A stretch of DNA of 47,939 bases from Bacillota bacterium (GCA_029552125.1 JAKPEE010000028.1:1-47939), one strand, 5' to 3'; counted from the stretch's first letter, positions 32,692 through 41,318 are shown. Program-made: numbers and translations. The notes: generated by a model not told the origin, from the letters alone.

Positions 32692-33324
32692 TTAGCGCAT
32701 CAGCGGGATCGCCAGTTTCATAAACACCGGGGTTACATATGCTTCCACCAGTATACCCAGGAATAAAATCAACCCCACCAGAAAAATCATCAGTGTATAC
32801 GGCCCGATATGCTCCCGCACAGAGCAGGAACGCTTTTCCAGGTAACAGCGAAAACGCAGCCAGGAAAAGGAAAAACCAGTCACGGCGATAACCAGAAAAG
32901 CCGGTATAATGATTAGATTATGCGGCAAAACGGAACCAAGAGCAAATAAAATGCCACGGAAAGAGGCCCGTTCCACCAGGAAACCAACCGTAAAGCCTAC
33001 TGAAAAACCGCGCAACACGGTCAGGCCGCAGATAAAAGGAAAACCGAACAGGAAAATCCCCAGGAACCAGCATAGGAACAGGTATTGGAAATTTGTCTTT
33101 AAGGACTGGCGAAAGATTGCCCCCTGTTCCATGGCCGCATCGTCGGTAAAGCTGTCCACAAAAAGGCTAAAGTAATGATTCAGGGCCAGCCGCTGGCTTT
33201 CATCCAGCCCGCGTAAAACCAGCGATCCGGCCAGCACCCCCAGCACGAACATCGCGGCGATAAAAATATATATCCCCATATTTTCCCGAAGATATTCCTT
33301 AATTTCCAACAGGATCTCGTCCAA
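32692..33324 (-). CDS. spoIIM: Stage II sporulation protein M
   Basis: Polytopic membrane protein of the SpoIIDMP complex that drives septal peptidoglycan thinning and engulfment. 210 residues, about five helices. Typical: ENMGIYIFIAAMFVLGVLAGSL, FLCWFLGIFLFGFPFICGLTVLRGFSVGFTVGFL, ALGSVLPHNLIIIPAFLV. TTG start ten bases after a G-run. Upstream CACATAAA (33388-33381) and CATAAA (33366-33361) on the minus strand may be a sigma-E promoter, a weak match. Confidence 0.95.
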   Translation of the reverse strand: MDEILLEIKEYLRENMGIYIFIAAMFVLGVLAGSLVLRGLDESQRLALNHYFSLFVDSFTDDAAMEQGAIFRQSLKTNFQYLFLCWFLGIFLFGFPFICGLTVLRGFSVGFTVGFLVERASFRGILFALGSVLPHNLIIIPAFLVIAVTGFSFSWLRFRCYLEKRSCSVREHIGPYTLMIFLVGLILFLGILVEAYVTPVFMKLAIPLMR

Positions 33325-33454
33325 GGACTGAACGCCCCCCGGCAGTAGAGTTCGCTTATCTTTATGCAGCGGGGAGCGGCTTTATGTGACAAGAATTCAC
33401 CCTGTTAGAGAGCGCCGCCACGCTCAATCTGGCCTACTTAATCCGCTCTAGCAT

Positions 33455-34000
33455 TTATAGTGTGCTCAGCCTGAACATCTGCAGGGCGATTACGGTTTTA
33501 GCGTCTTTTAACTCATTGCGGGCAACCATGTCCAGGGCTTGATTGAGGGGAAGATTGACTACCTCTACTGTTTCATCTTCATCGGCGGCCGCCTGAGAAG
33601 GCGCTTTACTTAAACCCTTTGCCAGGTAAAGATAAATTTTTTCATCGCTGAAGCCCGGGGAAAGGTAGAACCAGCCCAGCGGTTTCCAACTGCTCCCCTG
33701 TAAGCCCGTTTCTTCCGCCAGCTCTCTTTGGGCGCAATGCAGGGGGTCTTCACCGGGATCAAGCTTCCCAGCCGGTATCTCCATCAGCACCGCGGCTGCA
33801 GGTTGCCGGTACTGGCGGACCAGGACAACTTGCTCCTGCTCGTCCAGGGCCAGGATCGCCACTGCCCCGGGGTGCTCCACCACTTCGCGATAGGCTGTTT
33901 TCCCGGAGGGCAGCTTTACCCGATCCTGCCGGACATTAATGATGCGCCCCCGGTAAAGGACACTGGTGGATAGAGTTTCCTCCTCCAACTGCTTTACCAA
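33455..34000 (-). CDS. nudF: NUDIX hydrolase, ADP-ribose pyrophosphatase type
   Basis: Hydrolyses ADP-ribose to AMP and ribose 5-phosphate. 181 residues. The NUDIX box reads GKLDPGEDPLHCAQRELAEETG, preceded by VVLVRQYRQPAAAVLMEIPA, which is characteristic of the ADP-ribose branch. TTG start seven bases after AAGGAGG. It follows the DUF3866 gene and precedes spoIIM. Confidence 0.92.
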   Translation of the reverse strand: MVKQLEEETLSTSVLYRGRIINVRQDRVKLPSGKTAYREVVEHPGAVAILALDEQEQVVLVRQYRQPAAAVLMEIPAGKLDPGEDPLHCAQRELAEETGLQGSSWKPLGWFYLSPGFSDEKIYLYLAKGLSKAPSQAAADEDETVEVVNLPLNQALDMVARNELKDAKTVIALQMFRLSTL

Positions 34001-34079
34001 TGGCTATTCCTCCTTTTGGGAAAGATACAGGAAGCATTTTTCTGACTACTGTTTCTAAATTCCGGATTCCCTTGCCCCT

Positions 34080-35222
34080 TCATAAGCGGGCCTGCGTTCC
34101 TGCTTTTTCTGTCTCCCGTCTCCTTAGTTTTGCCTCCTGGTTCAAGTCTCCCATCTCCCGCAGCGCTTCTGCGGCGGCCGCGGCGGCCGCGTTAAAAAAG
34201 AGAGGATCTTCCCGGTAGCGGCGGCCCATACTAACGGGGGGGCTTAAGGAAAAATGCTTCATGATCGGAAGCAGCGCCGGGGCCGGCCGCACCAGGATAC
34301 GATGGCGGCGCTGCAGCCCATGCCGAATTAGCTGGTCGAACATCAGGCGCAGCTGCGGCTGCGGGGCCTGCGGCAGCACCAGGCGAGCCGGGGAGAAGGC
34401 CGCCACGGCCAGCGCGGTAAGGGTATGGTGGCTGATGCCGCGGTGGCGGGAGCGCCCGTCGGCAAAGCTGATGCGGGGAATGACCACGGGTGTGCCGCCC
34501 AGGGCGTTGACCCGGTTGACATGTTCACCCAGCTCCATTCCGCTGAAGCCAAAACGCGTTCCTGTGCCCACGTTTCCCGGCCCCATGGAGATGATCACCA
34601 GGCCGGCCTTTAAGATGGTATGGGCTGCGGCCAGGGCTGAATAAATATTCACCGCTTCGAGATCCCCGCCAAAAGCATGGCCGCAGGTAATAACTCCTTC
34701 CAGCAGCTTCTTTTCTTTTAATTCGGCCAGAGAGCGGCTTAAAGGGGCGGGAAGAGCGCCGCCGTCGCTCATCAGGTAAACTACGCGGCACCCGGGTTGA
34801 AAATACTTGATCACGGCCACTGCCGGAGCAAGCATACTGTGCAGCTCGGCGATGAGCACGGGCATCCTCTTCAGGCCTTGAAAAGCGGCCAGGCGATCCT
34901 GGTAGCCCGCCGCTTCTTCTTCACAACTTAAAACCCGGATCTGCCAGGGGGTATAGCGCAGTTTCATGATATGGCCTTGACCCCGGAAAGGCGGCAGCGG
35001 GGCGGAAAAATTGTGACAGACAAAATCGGCCCCTCCGGTCCCCAGTCCCAGATGGACGGCGGTATTATTCAACAAGACCAGATCGCCGCAATTGACCGGG
35101 CCGGTCAGGGCATCATAGTTGACGGCCGCGGCGGGGCGGCCTTCAGAAAAAACTGTTAGCTCGCTGGTATTGCCATGGCAGCGGCGCACTGACGTGACTA
35201 CCCCGATGCGCATGCGGATCAT
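34080..35222 (-). CDS. DUF3866 family protein
   Basis: 380 residues, function unknown. Conserved parts: RIGVVTSVRRCHGNTSELTV, NYDALTGPVNCGDLVLLNNTAVHLGLGTGG, HIMKLRYTPWQ, ISMGPGNVGTGTRFGFSGMELGEHVNRVNALGG. ATG 35222 is eight bases after AAGGAGT; ATG 35231 is too close. The gene lies in the conserved Clostridial run between envelope genes and spoIIM. Its last 25 or so residues (GDLNQEAKLRRRETEKAGT) are encoded by a seven-base repeat array (34110-34158) and look unlike the rest. Confidence 0.85.
   Translation of the reverse strand: MIRMRIGVVTSVRRCHGNTSELTVFSEGRPAAAVNYDALTGPVNCGDLVLLNNTAVHLGLGTGGADFVCHNFSAPLPPFRGQGHIMKLRYTPWQIRVLSCEEEAAGYQDRLAAFQGLKRMPVLIAELHSMLAPAVAVIKYFQPGCRVVYLMSDGGALPAPLSRSLAELKEKKLLEGVITCGHAFGGDLEAVNIYSALAAAHTILKAGLVIISMGPGNVGTGTRFGFSGMELGEHVNRVNALGGTPVVIPRISFADGRSRHRGISHHTLTALAVAAFSPARLVLPQAPQPQLRLMFDQLIRHGLQRRHRILVRPAPALLPIMKHFSLSPPVSMGRRYREDPLFFNAAAAAAAEALREMGDLNQEAKLRRRETEKAGTQARL
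34110..34158. repeat. Degenerate heptanucleotide array inside the 3' end of a gene
   Basis: Seven steps of seven bases, with five units of the type NNYCTCC (TGTCTCC, CGTCTCC, AGTCTCC, CATCTCC). It lies in the coding end of the DUF3866 gene. Confidence 0.6.
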
Positions 35223-35272
35223 GCCTGCCATACTCCTTACATTGTTTTCGCCGTTAACCTTCCATTCCCTGC

Positions 35273-36100
35273 TCAGGTTAACTTTTCTTCTTCACCGCGG
35301 CCCAGCGCATCCAGAAAGCGCAGCAAGCCGTTTTTTTCGATCACTGTGCTTAAGGAAAGGCGCTCGGAAACGAGGTTTATGGCTCCCCAGGCGGCGGTAA
35401 AAAAAAGCAGGGCCTGAGTTTCCAGGTAAAGCGCCGCAGCAGCGCCCAGGGCGGCGCCGAGCAGGTTGGCGCCGCAATCGCCCAGCATTCCCCCGGCCAG
35501 AAGATCGAACGGGGCCAGGGCCACGGCTGCGGCCATCAAAGGCAGCAGCATCCGGGCCGCTTCCGGGGCGGGCTTAGCGGCAAAGATCAACAGCAGGCCA
35601 ACTAAAAAAAATACTTTTAAGGCCCGCCCGGGCCTGCGATCCAGCAAGTTAACCCCGTTGGCGCTAAACAGCACGGCCAGTACTGCCACGGCTCTCAGGG
35701 GCAGCGGCAGGGGCAGCGTCCCGGTAAAGAGAAAGGCTACCGGCACTGCCGTAATCACTTTTAACAGGCCTGCCGAAAGGCTGCCTTTTAACCCTGCGCC
35801 CAGGTGGCCGGCAAACCCGGAAACGGATTCTTCCATAAAATCATCCCATAAACCGTAAAAAGAAGTGCCCAGCAACAGCATAGTCAGAGGGATCCATGGC
35901 ACCAGGTCATTGCCCAGCCATAGATTGGCCGCCGCCACCACCAGGTAACTGAGAAGCAGAGCCGGCCCCAGGGCTGGCGCGACATTTTTACCCCGGTAAT
36001 TGGGTTTTACCGCCAGGCGCGCTTCATAAAAAATAATTAAGCGGCGCCCCGCCCAGTATGTCCCCAGGGGCGCCAGCAGCAGTAGCAGCGCTTCTGTCAT
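35273..36100 (-). CDS. Polytopic membrane protein resembling MraY/WecA-type glycosyl-phosphate transferases
   Basis: 275 residues, about nine hydrophobic helices. FYGLWDDFMEESVSGFAGHLGAGLKGSL carries the DD motif of the MraY/WecA group, and SANGVNLLDRRPGRALKV resembles its NxxNxxDG loop but with DRRPG, so catalysis is uncertain. GGMLGDCGANLLGAALG is also family-like. ATG 36100 is eight bases after AAGGGGGAG and overlaps the glycosyltransferase stop. It probably works with that enzyme on a lipid-linked envelope sugar. Confidence 0.75.
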   Translation of the reverse strand: MTEALLLLLAPLGTYWAGRRLIIFYEARLAVKPNYRGKNVAPALGPALLLSYLVVAAANLWLGNDLVPWIPLTMLLLGTSFYGLWDDFMEESVSGFAGHLGAGLKGSLSAGLLKVITAVPVAFLFTGTLPLPLPLRAVAVLAVLFSANGVNLLDRRPGRALKVFFLVGLLLIFAAKPAPEAARMLLPLMAAAVALAPFDLLAGGMLGDCGANLLGAALGAAAALYLETQALLFFTAAWGAINLVSERLSLSTVIEKNGLLRFLDALGRGEEEKLT

Positions 36101-36783
36101 CCATTGCTCCCCCTTAGCAACAGATCCCGCCGCAGCCACAGCTCCCGCAGCACCGCGGCAAACTGCCTCCCCCGGTGCAATATGGAGGCCGCGTCCCTTC
36201 CCCTCTCGCGGTGGCTCATCCTTGTCTCCACTTCCACCACCGCATAACCCTGGCGCAGCAGATCCAGCGAAAGAGCCACTTCCAGGCCGAACCCCCGGGG
36301 CGTATGCCGCAGCATGGCAAGGAGATCTCGCCGCAGCACCCGCTGCCCGGAGAGGGGCTCCCTTAACAAGCAGCCGGTACCGCGGTAAATAAACCAGGCC
36401 GCCAGCTTTTTTACCAGCCCCAGGCCGCCCTTCACCCGGCCGCGAGGGAACAGCGCTACAGCCATCTCTGCCCGGCCCTCCTGCAGCGGTTGCAGGAGAT
36501 GAAAAAGTTCTTCCGCCGAATCGCCCAGGTCCGCATCAACCAGGGCCAGGTAGGGCTGCCGGATCAGGCGGGCTCCACATAGGACGGCGTAAGCCTTGCC
36601 CCGGTTGCGGGGAAGGCGGAAGACCCGGGCGCCGTGCCGCTCTGCCTCGGCGGCCGTTTTGTCCGTTGAACCATCATCAATAACCGTTATTTCCCGTACC
36701 TGCGGCACCCGCTTCAATGCTGTAATTGTTTTCCCAATATATGCTGCTTCATTATAGGCGGGAATCAGTACTCCCAGTTCCAT
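36097..36783 (-). CDS. Family 2 glycosyltransferase
   Basis: 228 residues. The GT-A fold is clear: LGVLIPAYNEAAYIGKTITAL, then ITVIDDGSTDKTAAEAE and the metal-binding DxD in ALVDADLGDSAEEL. No membrane helix. It belongs with the polyprenyl/dolichyl phosphate sugar transferase branch by general pattern, so a lipid-linked acceptor is likely. ATG eight bases after AAGGAGG. It starts 13 bp after the SteB-like gene ends and overlaps the MraY-like gene by four bases. Confidence 0.88.
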   Translation of the reverse strand: MELGVLIPAYNEAAYIGKTITALKRVPQVREITVIDDGSTDKTAAEAERHGARVFRLPRNRGKAYAVLCGARLIRQPYLALVDADLGDSAEELFHLLQPLQEGRAEMAVALFPRGRVKGGLGLVKKLAAWFIYRGTGCLLREPLSGQRVLRRDLLAMLRHTPRGFGLEVALSLDLLRQGYAVVEVETRMSHRERGRDAASILHRGRQFAAVLRELWLRRDLLLRGSNG

Positions 36784-36796
36784 GGGCCAGGCCTCC

Positions 36797-37495
36797 TTAC
36801 TGTGCTTCCTCCCACAGAGGTATCAGCCCCTGCCCCCGGGAGCTAAAACCATAATAACCTCCGGTCCCGGAGGCAATCATCTCCAGCAGGGCTATCTGCC
36901 CCCAAAAGGTGTCAATATTATCGATGACCCCGCAACGTTCATCGCTGCAGGACCAGTAGTAATCCTCCCTGCCTGTCCAGGGGTAGGCGGCAATAACTTG
37001 TTTATCTTCCCTCAGCAGCAACTGCTCCGAGACCTGCACCCCCACAGGATCAGGCGTCCCCTCCATGAGCACTATAAAACAATCGGGAGGGGGCCACGCT
37101 TCAAAATCAGGGCTTGCGCCTGTTTCCCCCGCCGCCGGGGCAAGGACCGCTTCGGCTGTCCAAAGCTGCACCATGGCCCCGCTGCTTTCCAGCAGCACCT
37201 GCAACTCTGCCGCCTTCCCATCTTCGCGGGCAATGACAATGATTACTTTTCCATTGAGCCTGTTTAGATAGCTGCGCTTGAGCAGGGGCTTTAGCTGCTC
37301 CCAGCGCTCCAGCGCTTCATTTTTTTCATTGATGATACCCTTGCGCCGCTCCAGTTCCTGCTCTAAAAGCTCAATAATTTTACGCTGGTTGGAAACCACA
37401 AAATTATCACCGAAAGAAACCCCAACCAGGATACCCAGGGCCAGGGCCAGGAAGATGGCAGCAATGGCAATAAAGTACTCGCGGTAGTCAAACAT
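36797..37495 (-). CDS. steB: SteB/MctB-like membrane protein (copper transporter MctB family)
   Basis: 232 residues. One N-terminal membrane helix (YFIAIAAIFLALALGILVGVSFGD) is followed by a coiled-coil stretch (QRKIIELLEQELERRKGIINEKNEALERWEQLKPLL) and an extracytoplasmic domain. This is the family annotated as copper transporter MctB in mycobacteria and SteB in corynebacteria, where it partners SteA. Start is ATG 37495 by the usual MFDYREY beginning; the site is weak. The neighbour upstream is steA, which supports the SteB reading over copper transport. Confidence 0.8.
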   Translation of the reverse strand: MFDYREYFIAIAAIFLALALGILVGVSFGDNFVVSNQRKIIELLEQELERRKGIINEKNEALERWEQLKPLLKRSYLNRLNGKVIIVIAREDGKAAELQVLLESSGAMVQLWTAEAVLAPAAGETGASPDFEAWPPPDCFIVLMEGTPDPVGVQVSEQLLLREDKQVIAAYPWTGREDYYWSCSDERCGVIDNIDTFWGQIALLEMIASGTGGYYGFSSRGQGLIPLWEEAQ

Positions 37496-37519
37496 GCTGG
37501 CACCAACTTTTCGCGTCAA

Positions 37520-37784
37520 TCTAGACTAGGGCACTCAGAAATGGCCATCCAGGAAACCGGTTACCGGAAAAAAGAACAGTCCACCACTATCTTTACGATT
37601 TCGAGAAGTATTATGTATCGGCCCCTGGCCTCCCCGTCCACTCCGTTTCTCTCCCACCAGGGGGAGGAAGCCTCCGCGCGCCGGCCGGTTCTTTTTCCTG
37701 GATTCTGGCTTCCCAATTTAAGTACCAGTCCGGCTATAAATACCTGCTTCCGGCTACTTGCTTCCGGCTACTGGCTACTACTTC
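37520..37784. other. Repeat-containing gap between steA and steB
   Basis: 265 bp that split steA from steB. It contains a degenerate GC palindrome (about 37649-37667) and a seven-base array (37744-37785) that reaches the steA stop codon. No gene or terminator seen. Confidence 0.6.
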
Positions 37785-37785
37785 C
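37744..37785. repeat. Degenerate heptanucleotide array ending in the steA stop codon
   Basis: Six units of the type CGGCTAC/TTGCTTC, with CGGCTAC at 37751-37757 and again at 37765-37771. The last unit overlaps the TAG of steA. Confidence 0.7.
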
Positions 37786-38933
37786 TAATACAGCCGCAGC
37801 TTTAATAACAGCAGCCGCAGCAGGTGCTGCACTACCGGGGAAAAGCAGGCCAGCACAACCAGGGGCATCAGGCCGGCCATCAGGATTACCGGCAAAAAAA
37901 ATACCGCTTTGCGGGATGAATAAAGACGGCTGACCCCTTTGGCGTCGACGAGGCGGTCGCCCACCTTTAAACGCACCAGGAAAGTGCTGGACATACCCTT
38001 GCGGCCTTTTTCCAGGAATTCAATCACCGAAGAATGGGTACCGATAGCCACAATTAAAGCGGCACCCAGTTCGTAAGCCAGAAGCAGCGCAATATCTTCA
38101 CTGGTCCCCGGGGCGGCAAAAACGTGGTGGGCAATACCGAGGCGGCTTAAACGCTGCTCCCCGGGAACACCGCGCCCGTCCTGGTAAGCATGGACTACCA
38201 CTTCGCGCGCCTTAGTTAATACGGCGTCGCTGGTGCTATCCATATCGCCGATGACCAGATCGGGGATATAGCCGCATTCCAGCAGGGCGTCCCCGCCGCC
38301 GTCCACGCCGATGAGAACCGGCTTTTTCTCGCGGATAAAGGCCCGGATGGCGCGCAGATCTTCACGGTAGCCTTTACCGCGAATCACCACCACCACATCC
38401 CGGCCCCTGATTTTAGTTTTTAGCGGTGGAAAAGTGAATTCCCCGGTAATCAAGCGCCTTTCCCGGTAAGCGTAATCCAAAGTATTTTTAACAAAGCTGT
38501 CGACCACGGCGGCGCTGCTCGACAGGGCTTCCCGGGACATTTGGCTGCAGCGCTCATTATTAAAAACCTGCCCCTTGGCCTCTAATTTGTGGTCGATAAA
38601 AATCGAATCATTAACTATGGAAATGACCTGTTCGTCTTTAATTGTTTCAAAGAAATGCTGCGGCAGCATTTCTACCAAGTGGACCCCTTTGTTTAATAAA
38701 AACTGCAGCGGGTCCGGCGGGATCAACCCCGTGCTGAACGGATAAACATTTAGAATTGCTTTAACCCCGCAGCGCCACAGGCTTTCTGCGGCCACCCAGT
38801 CCAGATCGCGGTGGGCAATGAAAGCGATTTCCCCGGGGCGCAAGCGCTTCACCAACTCCTTAGTTTTCAAGCCCTTGCGCACCCTGCCGCGAAAGTAAAA
38901 ATTTACTTTTTTCCCGGTTAAAGCTTCGCTCAC
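37785..38933 (-). CDS. steA: SteA-like protein (putative cytokinetic ring / thiamine pyrophosphokinase-like)
   Basis: 382 residues. The centre resembles thiamin pyrophosphokinase: VLIGVDGGGDALLECGYIPDLVIGDMDSTSDAVL. The end has one or two membrane helices (AVFFLPVILMAGLMPLVVLACFSPVV), as in SteA proteins linked to cell division and cell-wall integrity in actinobacteria. GTG start eight bases after AAAGGGTG. It heads the leftward envelope cluster and is divergent from spoIVB. Confidence 0.85.
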   Translation of the reverse strand: MSEALTGKKVNFYFRGRVRKGLKTKELVKRLRPGEIAFIAHRDLDWVAAESLWRCGVKAILNVYPFSTGLIPPDPLQFLLNKGVHLVEMLPQHFFETIKDEQVISIVNDSIFIDHKLEAKGQVFNNERCSQMSREALSSSAAVVDSFVKNTLDYAYRERRLITGEFTFPPLKTKIRGRDVVVVIRGKGYREDLRAIRAFIREKKPVLIGVDGGGDALLECGYIPDLVIGDMDSTSDAVLTKAREVVVHAYQDGRGVPGEQRLSRLGIAHHVFAAPGTSEDIALLLAYELGAALIVAIGTHSSVIEFLEKGRKGMSSTFLVRLKVGDRLVDAKGVSRLYSSRKAVFFLPVILMAGLMPLVVLACFSPVVQHLLRLLLLKLRLY

Positions 38934-39056
38934 TTTATCACACCCTTTGTTAGCTTTCCCAACCAGGCTGTGAACATATCACACAAAAGTAACCAAAGCT
39001 GCCTTAGGCACCGTGAACATGGCAAAAACTTATCATACAGTTATGTCAACTTAAAA

Positions 39057-39086
39057 GCATAATCTATTTGCCTCTAGGACATTTTA
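39057..39086 (+). promoter_or_regulatory. Forespore (sigma-G/sigma-F) promoter of spoIVB
   Basis: GCATA (39057-39061), 18 bases, CATTTTA (39080-39086). Fits the sigma-G consensus GHATR and CATWHTA, and spoIVB is a forespore gene in Bacillus. Confidence 0.6.
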
Positions 39087-39148
39087 AACAAAGCCTGAAC
39101 ATGAGAACCAAATACCCTTATCTATCACAAAAAAGGTTGGTACTAGCG

Positions 39149-40441
39149 ATGAAATCAAGGATTTTAAGGTATTTATCCATTTTTTTTATTATCTTTTTTT
39201 GCCTGGTTACATCCGTATTTTTATGGCAGGCCCAAATACTTTCCACGGACCAGGTACGCATTTACAAAGGGGAATCATATTATGTTAACATGCGTCTTCC
39301 TTTTTTATACGTCAAAGGCGACCGCGACGACATTATCCTTTTAAACGGCTGCCAGTTGTCTCCGGAATTAAGCCGTGTCCGCCCTCCCTACAGCATGCAA
39401 GCCCTGGAACTGGGAGAGGTCAAGCTCGAGTTTTCTCTGTTCGGCAAAATTCCCCTCCGGCAAATTACGGTTAATGTACTGCCCGAAGTATACCTAGTTC
39501 CGGGAGGGCATTCGATCGGGATTAAACTACATTCCAGGGGAGTGGCAGTTGTAGGATTCTACTACTTTGAAGAGGGCGGCCGCAATATTTCTCCAGCCCG
39601 GGAAGCGGGGGTACTCATCGGCGACACCATTGTGGCCATTAACGGTGAAGATGTGAGCAATGTCAACCGTGCGGCAGAGCTACTGGAAAAGGCCGGGGGC
39701 AGCCCGGTTAAGTTGCTGCTCAGCAGGGACGGCAAGATGATCGAGCTTACTGTTTACCCGGCATTTTCTTCTATTGACCGCAGTTACCGCATCGGCCTCT
39801 ATATCCGCGATTCTGCCGCCGGCGTAGGGACACTTTCTTTTTACAACCCCGAAACCAAGCGTTTCGGCGCCCTGGGACATGTAATTCTGGATACAGATAC
39901 TAACAAGCCCATCGACATTAAGGGCGGAACCATCGTTAAAGCCAAAATCATCGATATCAAGCCTGCCCAGCGCGGGCAGCCGGGGGAGAAAACCGGCATC
40001 TTTATGGAGCATGACGATTTCAAGGGCGTGATCGATAAAAATACTCCTTTCGGGATTTTTGGCCATATCGAGCAATTTCAGTACGAAAACTCACCTTATC
40101 CAGAGCCGATCCCCATGGCCCTGGCCGGGCAGGTAGAACTGGGGCCGGCTGAAATCCTGACCGTAGTGGAAGGTGACAAAATTGCCAGCTACAACGTGGA
40201 AATCGAAAAACTAACCTACCAGACCAGGCCTTCCGACAAGGGAATCGTCCTCCGCGTAGTCGATGAAGAGCTGTTACGGCTTACCGGCGGGATTGTTCAG
40301 GGCATGAGCGGCAGCCCCATTATCCAAAACGGGCGCCTGGTCGGAGCAATTACCCATGTATTTGTCAATGATCCGACCCGCGGCTACGGCGTGTTCATGG
40401 AATGGATGCACCAGGAAGCGGAAATTTTAGCAAATAATTAA
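39149..40441 (+). CDS. spoIVB: SpoIVB serine peptidase
   Basis: Forespore-secreted protease that signals across the inter-membrane space to trigger pro-sigma-K processing. 430 residues, close to the Bacillus length. N-terminal membrane anchor (YLSIFFIIFFCLVTSVFLW), a PDZ domain (SPAREAGVLIGDTIVAINGEDVSN), and the S55 peptidase domain with His in FGALGHVILD and catalytic Ser in GGIVQGMSGSPIIQNGRLVGAITHVF. ATG 39149 is chosen by length; ATG 39101 and TTG 39068 are possible. It is followed by spo0A, the standard Bacillota pair. Confidence 0.96.
   Translation: MKSRILRYLSIFFIIFFCLVTSVFLWQAQILSTDQVRIYKGESYYVNMRLPFLYVKGDRDDIILLNGCQLSPELSRVRPPYSMQALELGEVKLEFSLFGKIPLRQITVNVLPEVYLVPGGHSIGIKLHSRGVAVVGFYYFEEGGRNISPAREAGVLIGDTIVAINGEDVSNVNRAAELLEKAGGSPVKLLLSRDGKMIELTVYPAFSSIDRSYRIGLYIRDSAAGVGTLSFYNPETKRFGALGHVILDTDTNKPIDIKGGTIVKAKIIDIKPAQRGQPGEKTGIFMEHDDFKGVIDKNTPFGIFGHIEQFQYENSPYPEPIPMALAGQVELGPAEILTVVEGDKIASYNVEIEKLTYQTRPSDKGIVLRVVDEELLRLTGGIVQGMSGSPIIQNGRLVGAITHVFVNDPTRGYGVFMEWMHQEAEILANN
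40059..40083 (+). other. No feature claimed (coding interior of spoIVB)
   Basis: Within spoIVB; nothing beyond coding sequence is seen at this place. Confidence 0.05.
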
Positions 40442-40458
40442 TTTTTTTTAATATAAGA

Positions 40459-40483
40459 AGGAATTTTCATCCATATGTCGAAT
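40459..40483 (+). promoter_or_regulatory. Sigma-H promoter of spo0A
   Basis: AGGAATT (40459-40465) and GAAT (40480-40483), 14 bases apart, match the sigma-H consensus and mirror the Bacillus spo0A sporulation promoter. Confidence 0.65.
40476..40482 (+). promoter_or_regulatory. Spo0A box overlapping the spo0A promoter
   Basis: TGTCGAA, the core of the 0A box, overlaps the -10 of the sigma-H promoter. This placement suggests autoregulation by Spo0A. Confidence 0.55.
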
Positions 40484-40529
40484 TTTTTGAGCTAAAGAAA
40501 AAAATAACTAAAAGGGGGACTATTTTGAT

Positions 40530-41318
40530 ATGTTAAAAGTATTGGTTGCAGACGACAACAGAGAATTCAATGGACTTTTAACTACATATTTATCGATGGA
40601 GCAGGATTTTGAAGTGATCGGCTCGGCCTTTAACGGCAAAGAAGTGCTGGAAATGATGAAAGAGGAAATACCGGATGTTCTTCTGCTGGATATTATCATG
40701 CCGCACCTTGACGGGATAGGCGTCCTGGAAGCGATGGCGGAAATGGAAATGGAAAAACGCCCGCATGTGATCATGCTGACAGCCTTTGGCCACGAAAATA
40801 TTACCCGCCGGGCGGTGGAACTGGGGGCGGCCTATTATATCCTTAAGCCTTTCAGCATGGAATCGCTGGCGGAGAGGATCAGGCAGCTTAACGGAAGCGT
40901 GGCTTCAACTCCGGTTAACGTGGCTCCGGCAGCAGTGAAAAAGCCGCAGCGCCGCCTGCCGCTGGAAGAAGAAGTTACCGAAATTCTGCACCAGATTGGC
41001 ATACCGGCGCATATCAAGGGCTACCTTTATCTGCGGGAAGCAATCATGATGGTAGTGGAAGATATAGACCTTTTAGGCTCGGTGACCAAAGTTTTGTATC
41101 CCGGTATCGCCCAGCGCTTCAACACCACCCCCAGCCGTGTGGAGCGTGCTATCCGCCATGCCATTGAGGTTGCCTGGTCACGCAACAATATTGAAATTAT
41201 TAAGAAATTTTTTGGTTATACTATACGCACGGAAAAAGGCAAGCCGACCAATTCCGAATTTATCGCCATGATGGCCGATCGCCTGCGCCTGAATAATAAA
41301 GCCTATTCGATCAACTAA
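40530..41318 (+). CDS. spo0A: Sporulation master response regulator Spo0A
   Basis: Transcription factor that starts sporulation when phosphorylated. 262 residues. Receiver domain residues: [10 protein letters not shown] (acidic pocket), [17 protein letters not shown] (phosphorylated Asp), MLTAFGHE and [11 protein letters not shown] (Thr/Lys switch). The C-terminal DNA-binding domain is highly conserved: [18 protein letters not shown], then [22 protein letters not shown] is 12 bases after AAGGGGG. Followed by a strong terminator. Confidence 0.98.
   Translation: MLKVLVADDNREFNGLLTTYLSMEQDFEVIGSAFNGKEVLEMMKEEIPDVLLLDIIMPHLDGIGVLEAMAEMEMEKRPHVIMLTAFGHENITRRAVELGAAYYILKPFSMESLAERIRQLNGSVASTPVNVAPAAVKKPQRRLPLEEEVTEILHQIGIPAHIKGYLYLREAIMMVVEDIDLLGSVTKVLYPGIAQRFNTTPSRVERAIRHAIEVAWSRNNIEIIKKFFGYTIRTEKGKPTNSEFIAMMADRLRLNNKAYSIN

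Noticed and set aside
40059-40083. Low-confidence placeholder position inside spoIVB listed among features
   Set aside because: Re-reading shows only ordinary coding sequence there; the confidence given is near zero and it should be ignored.
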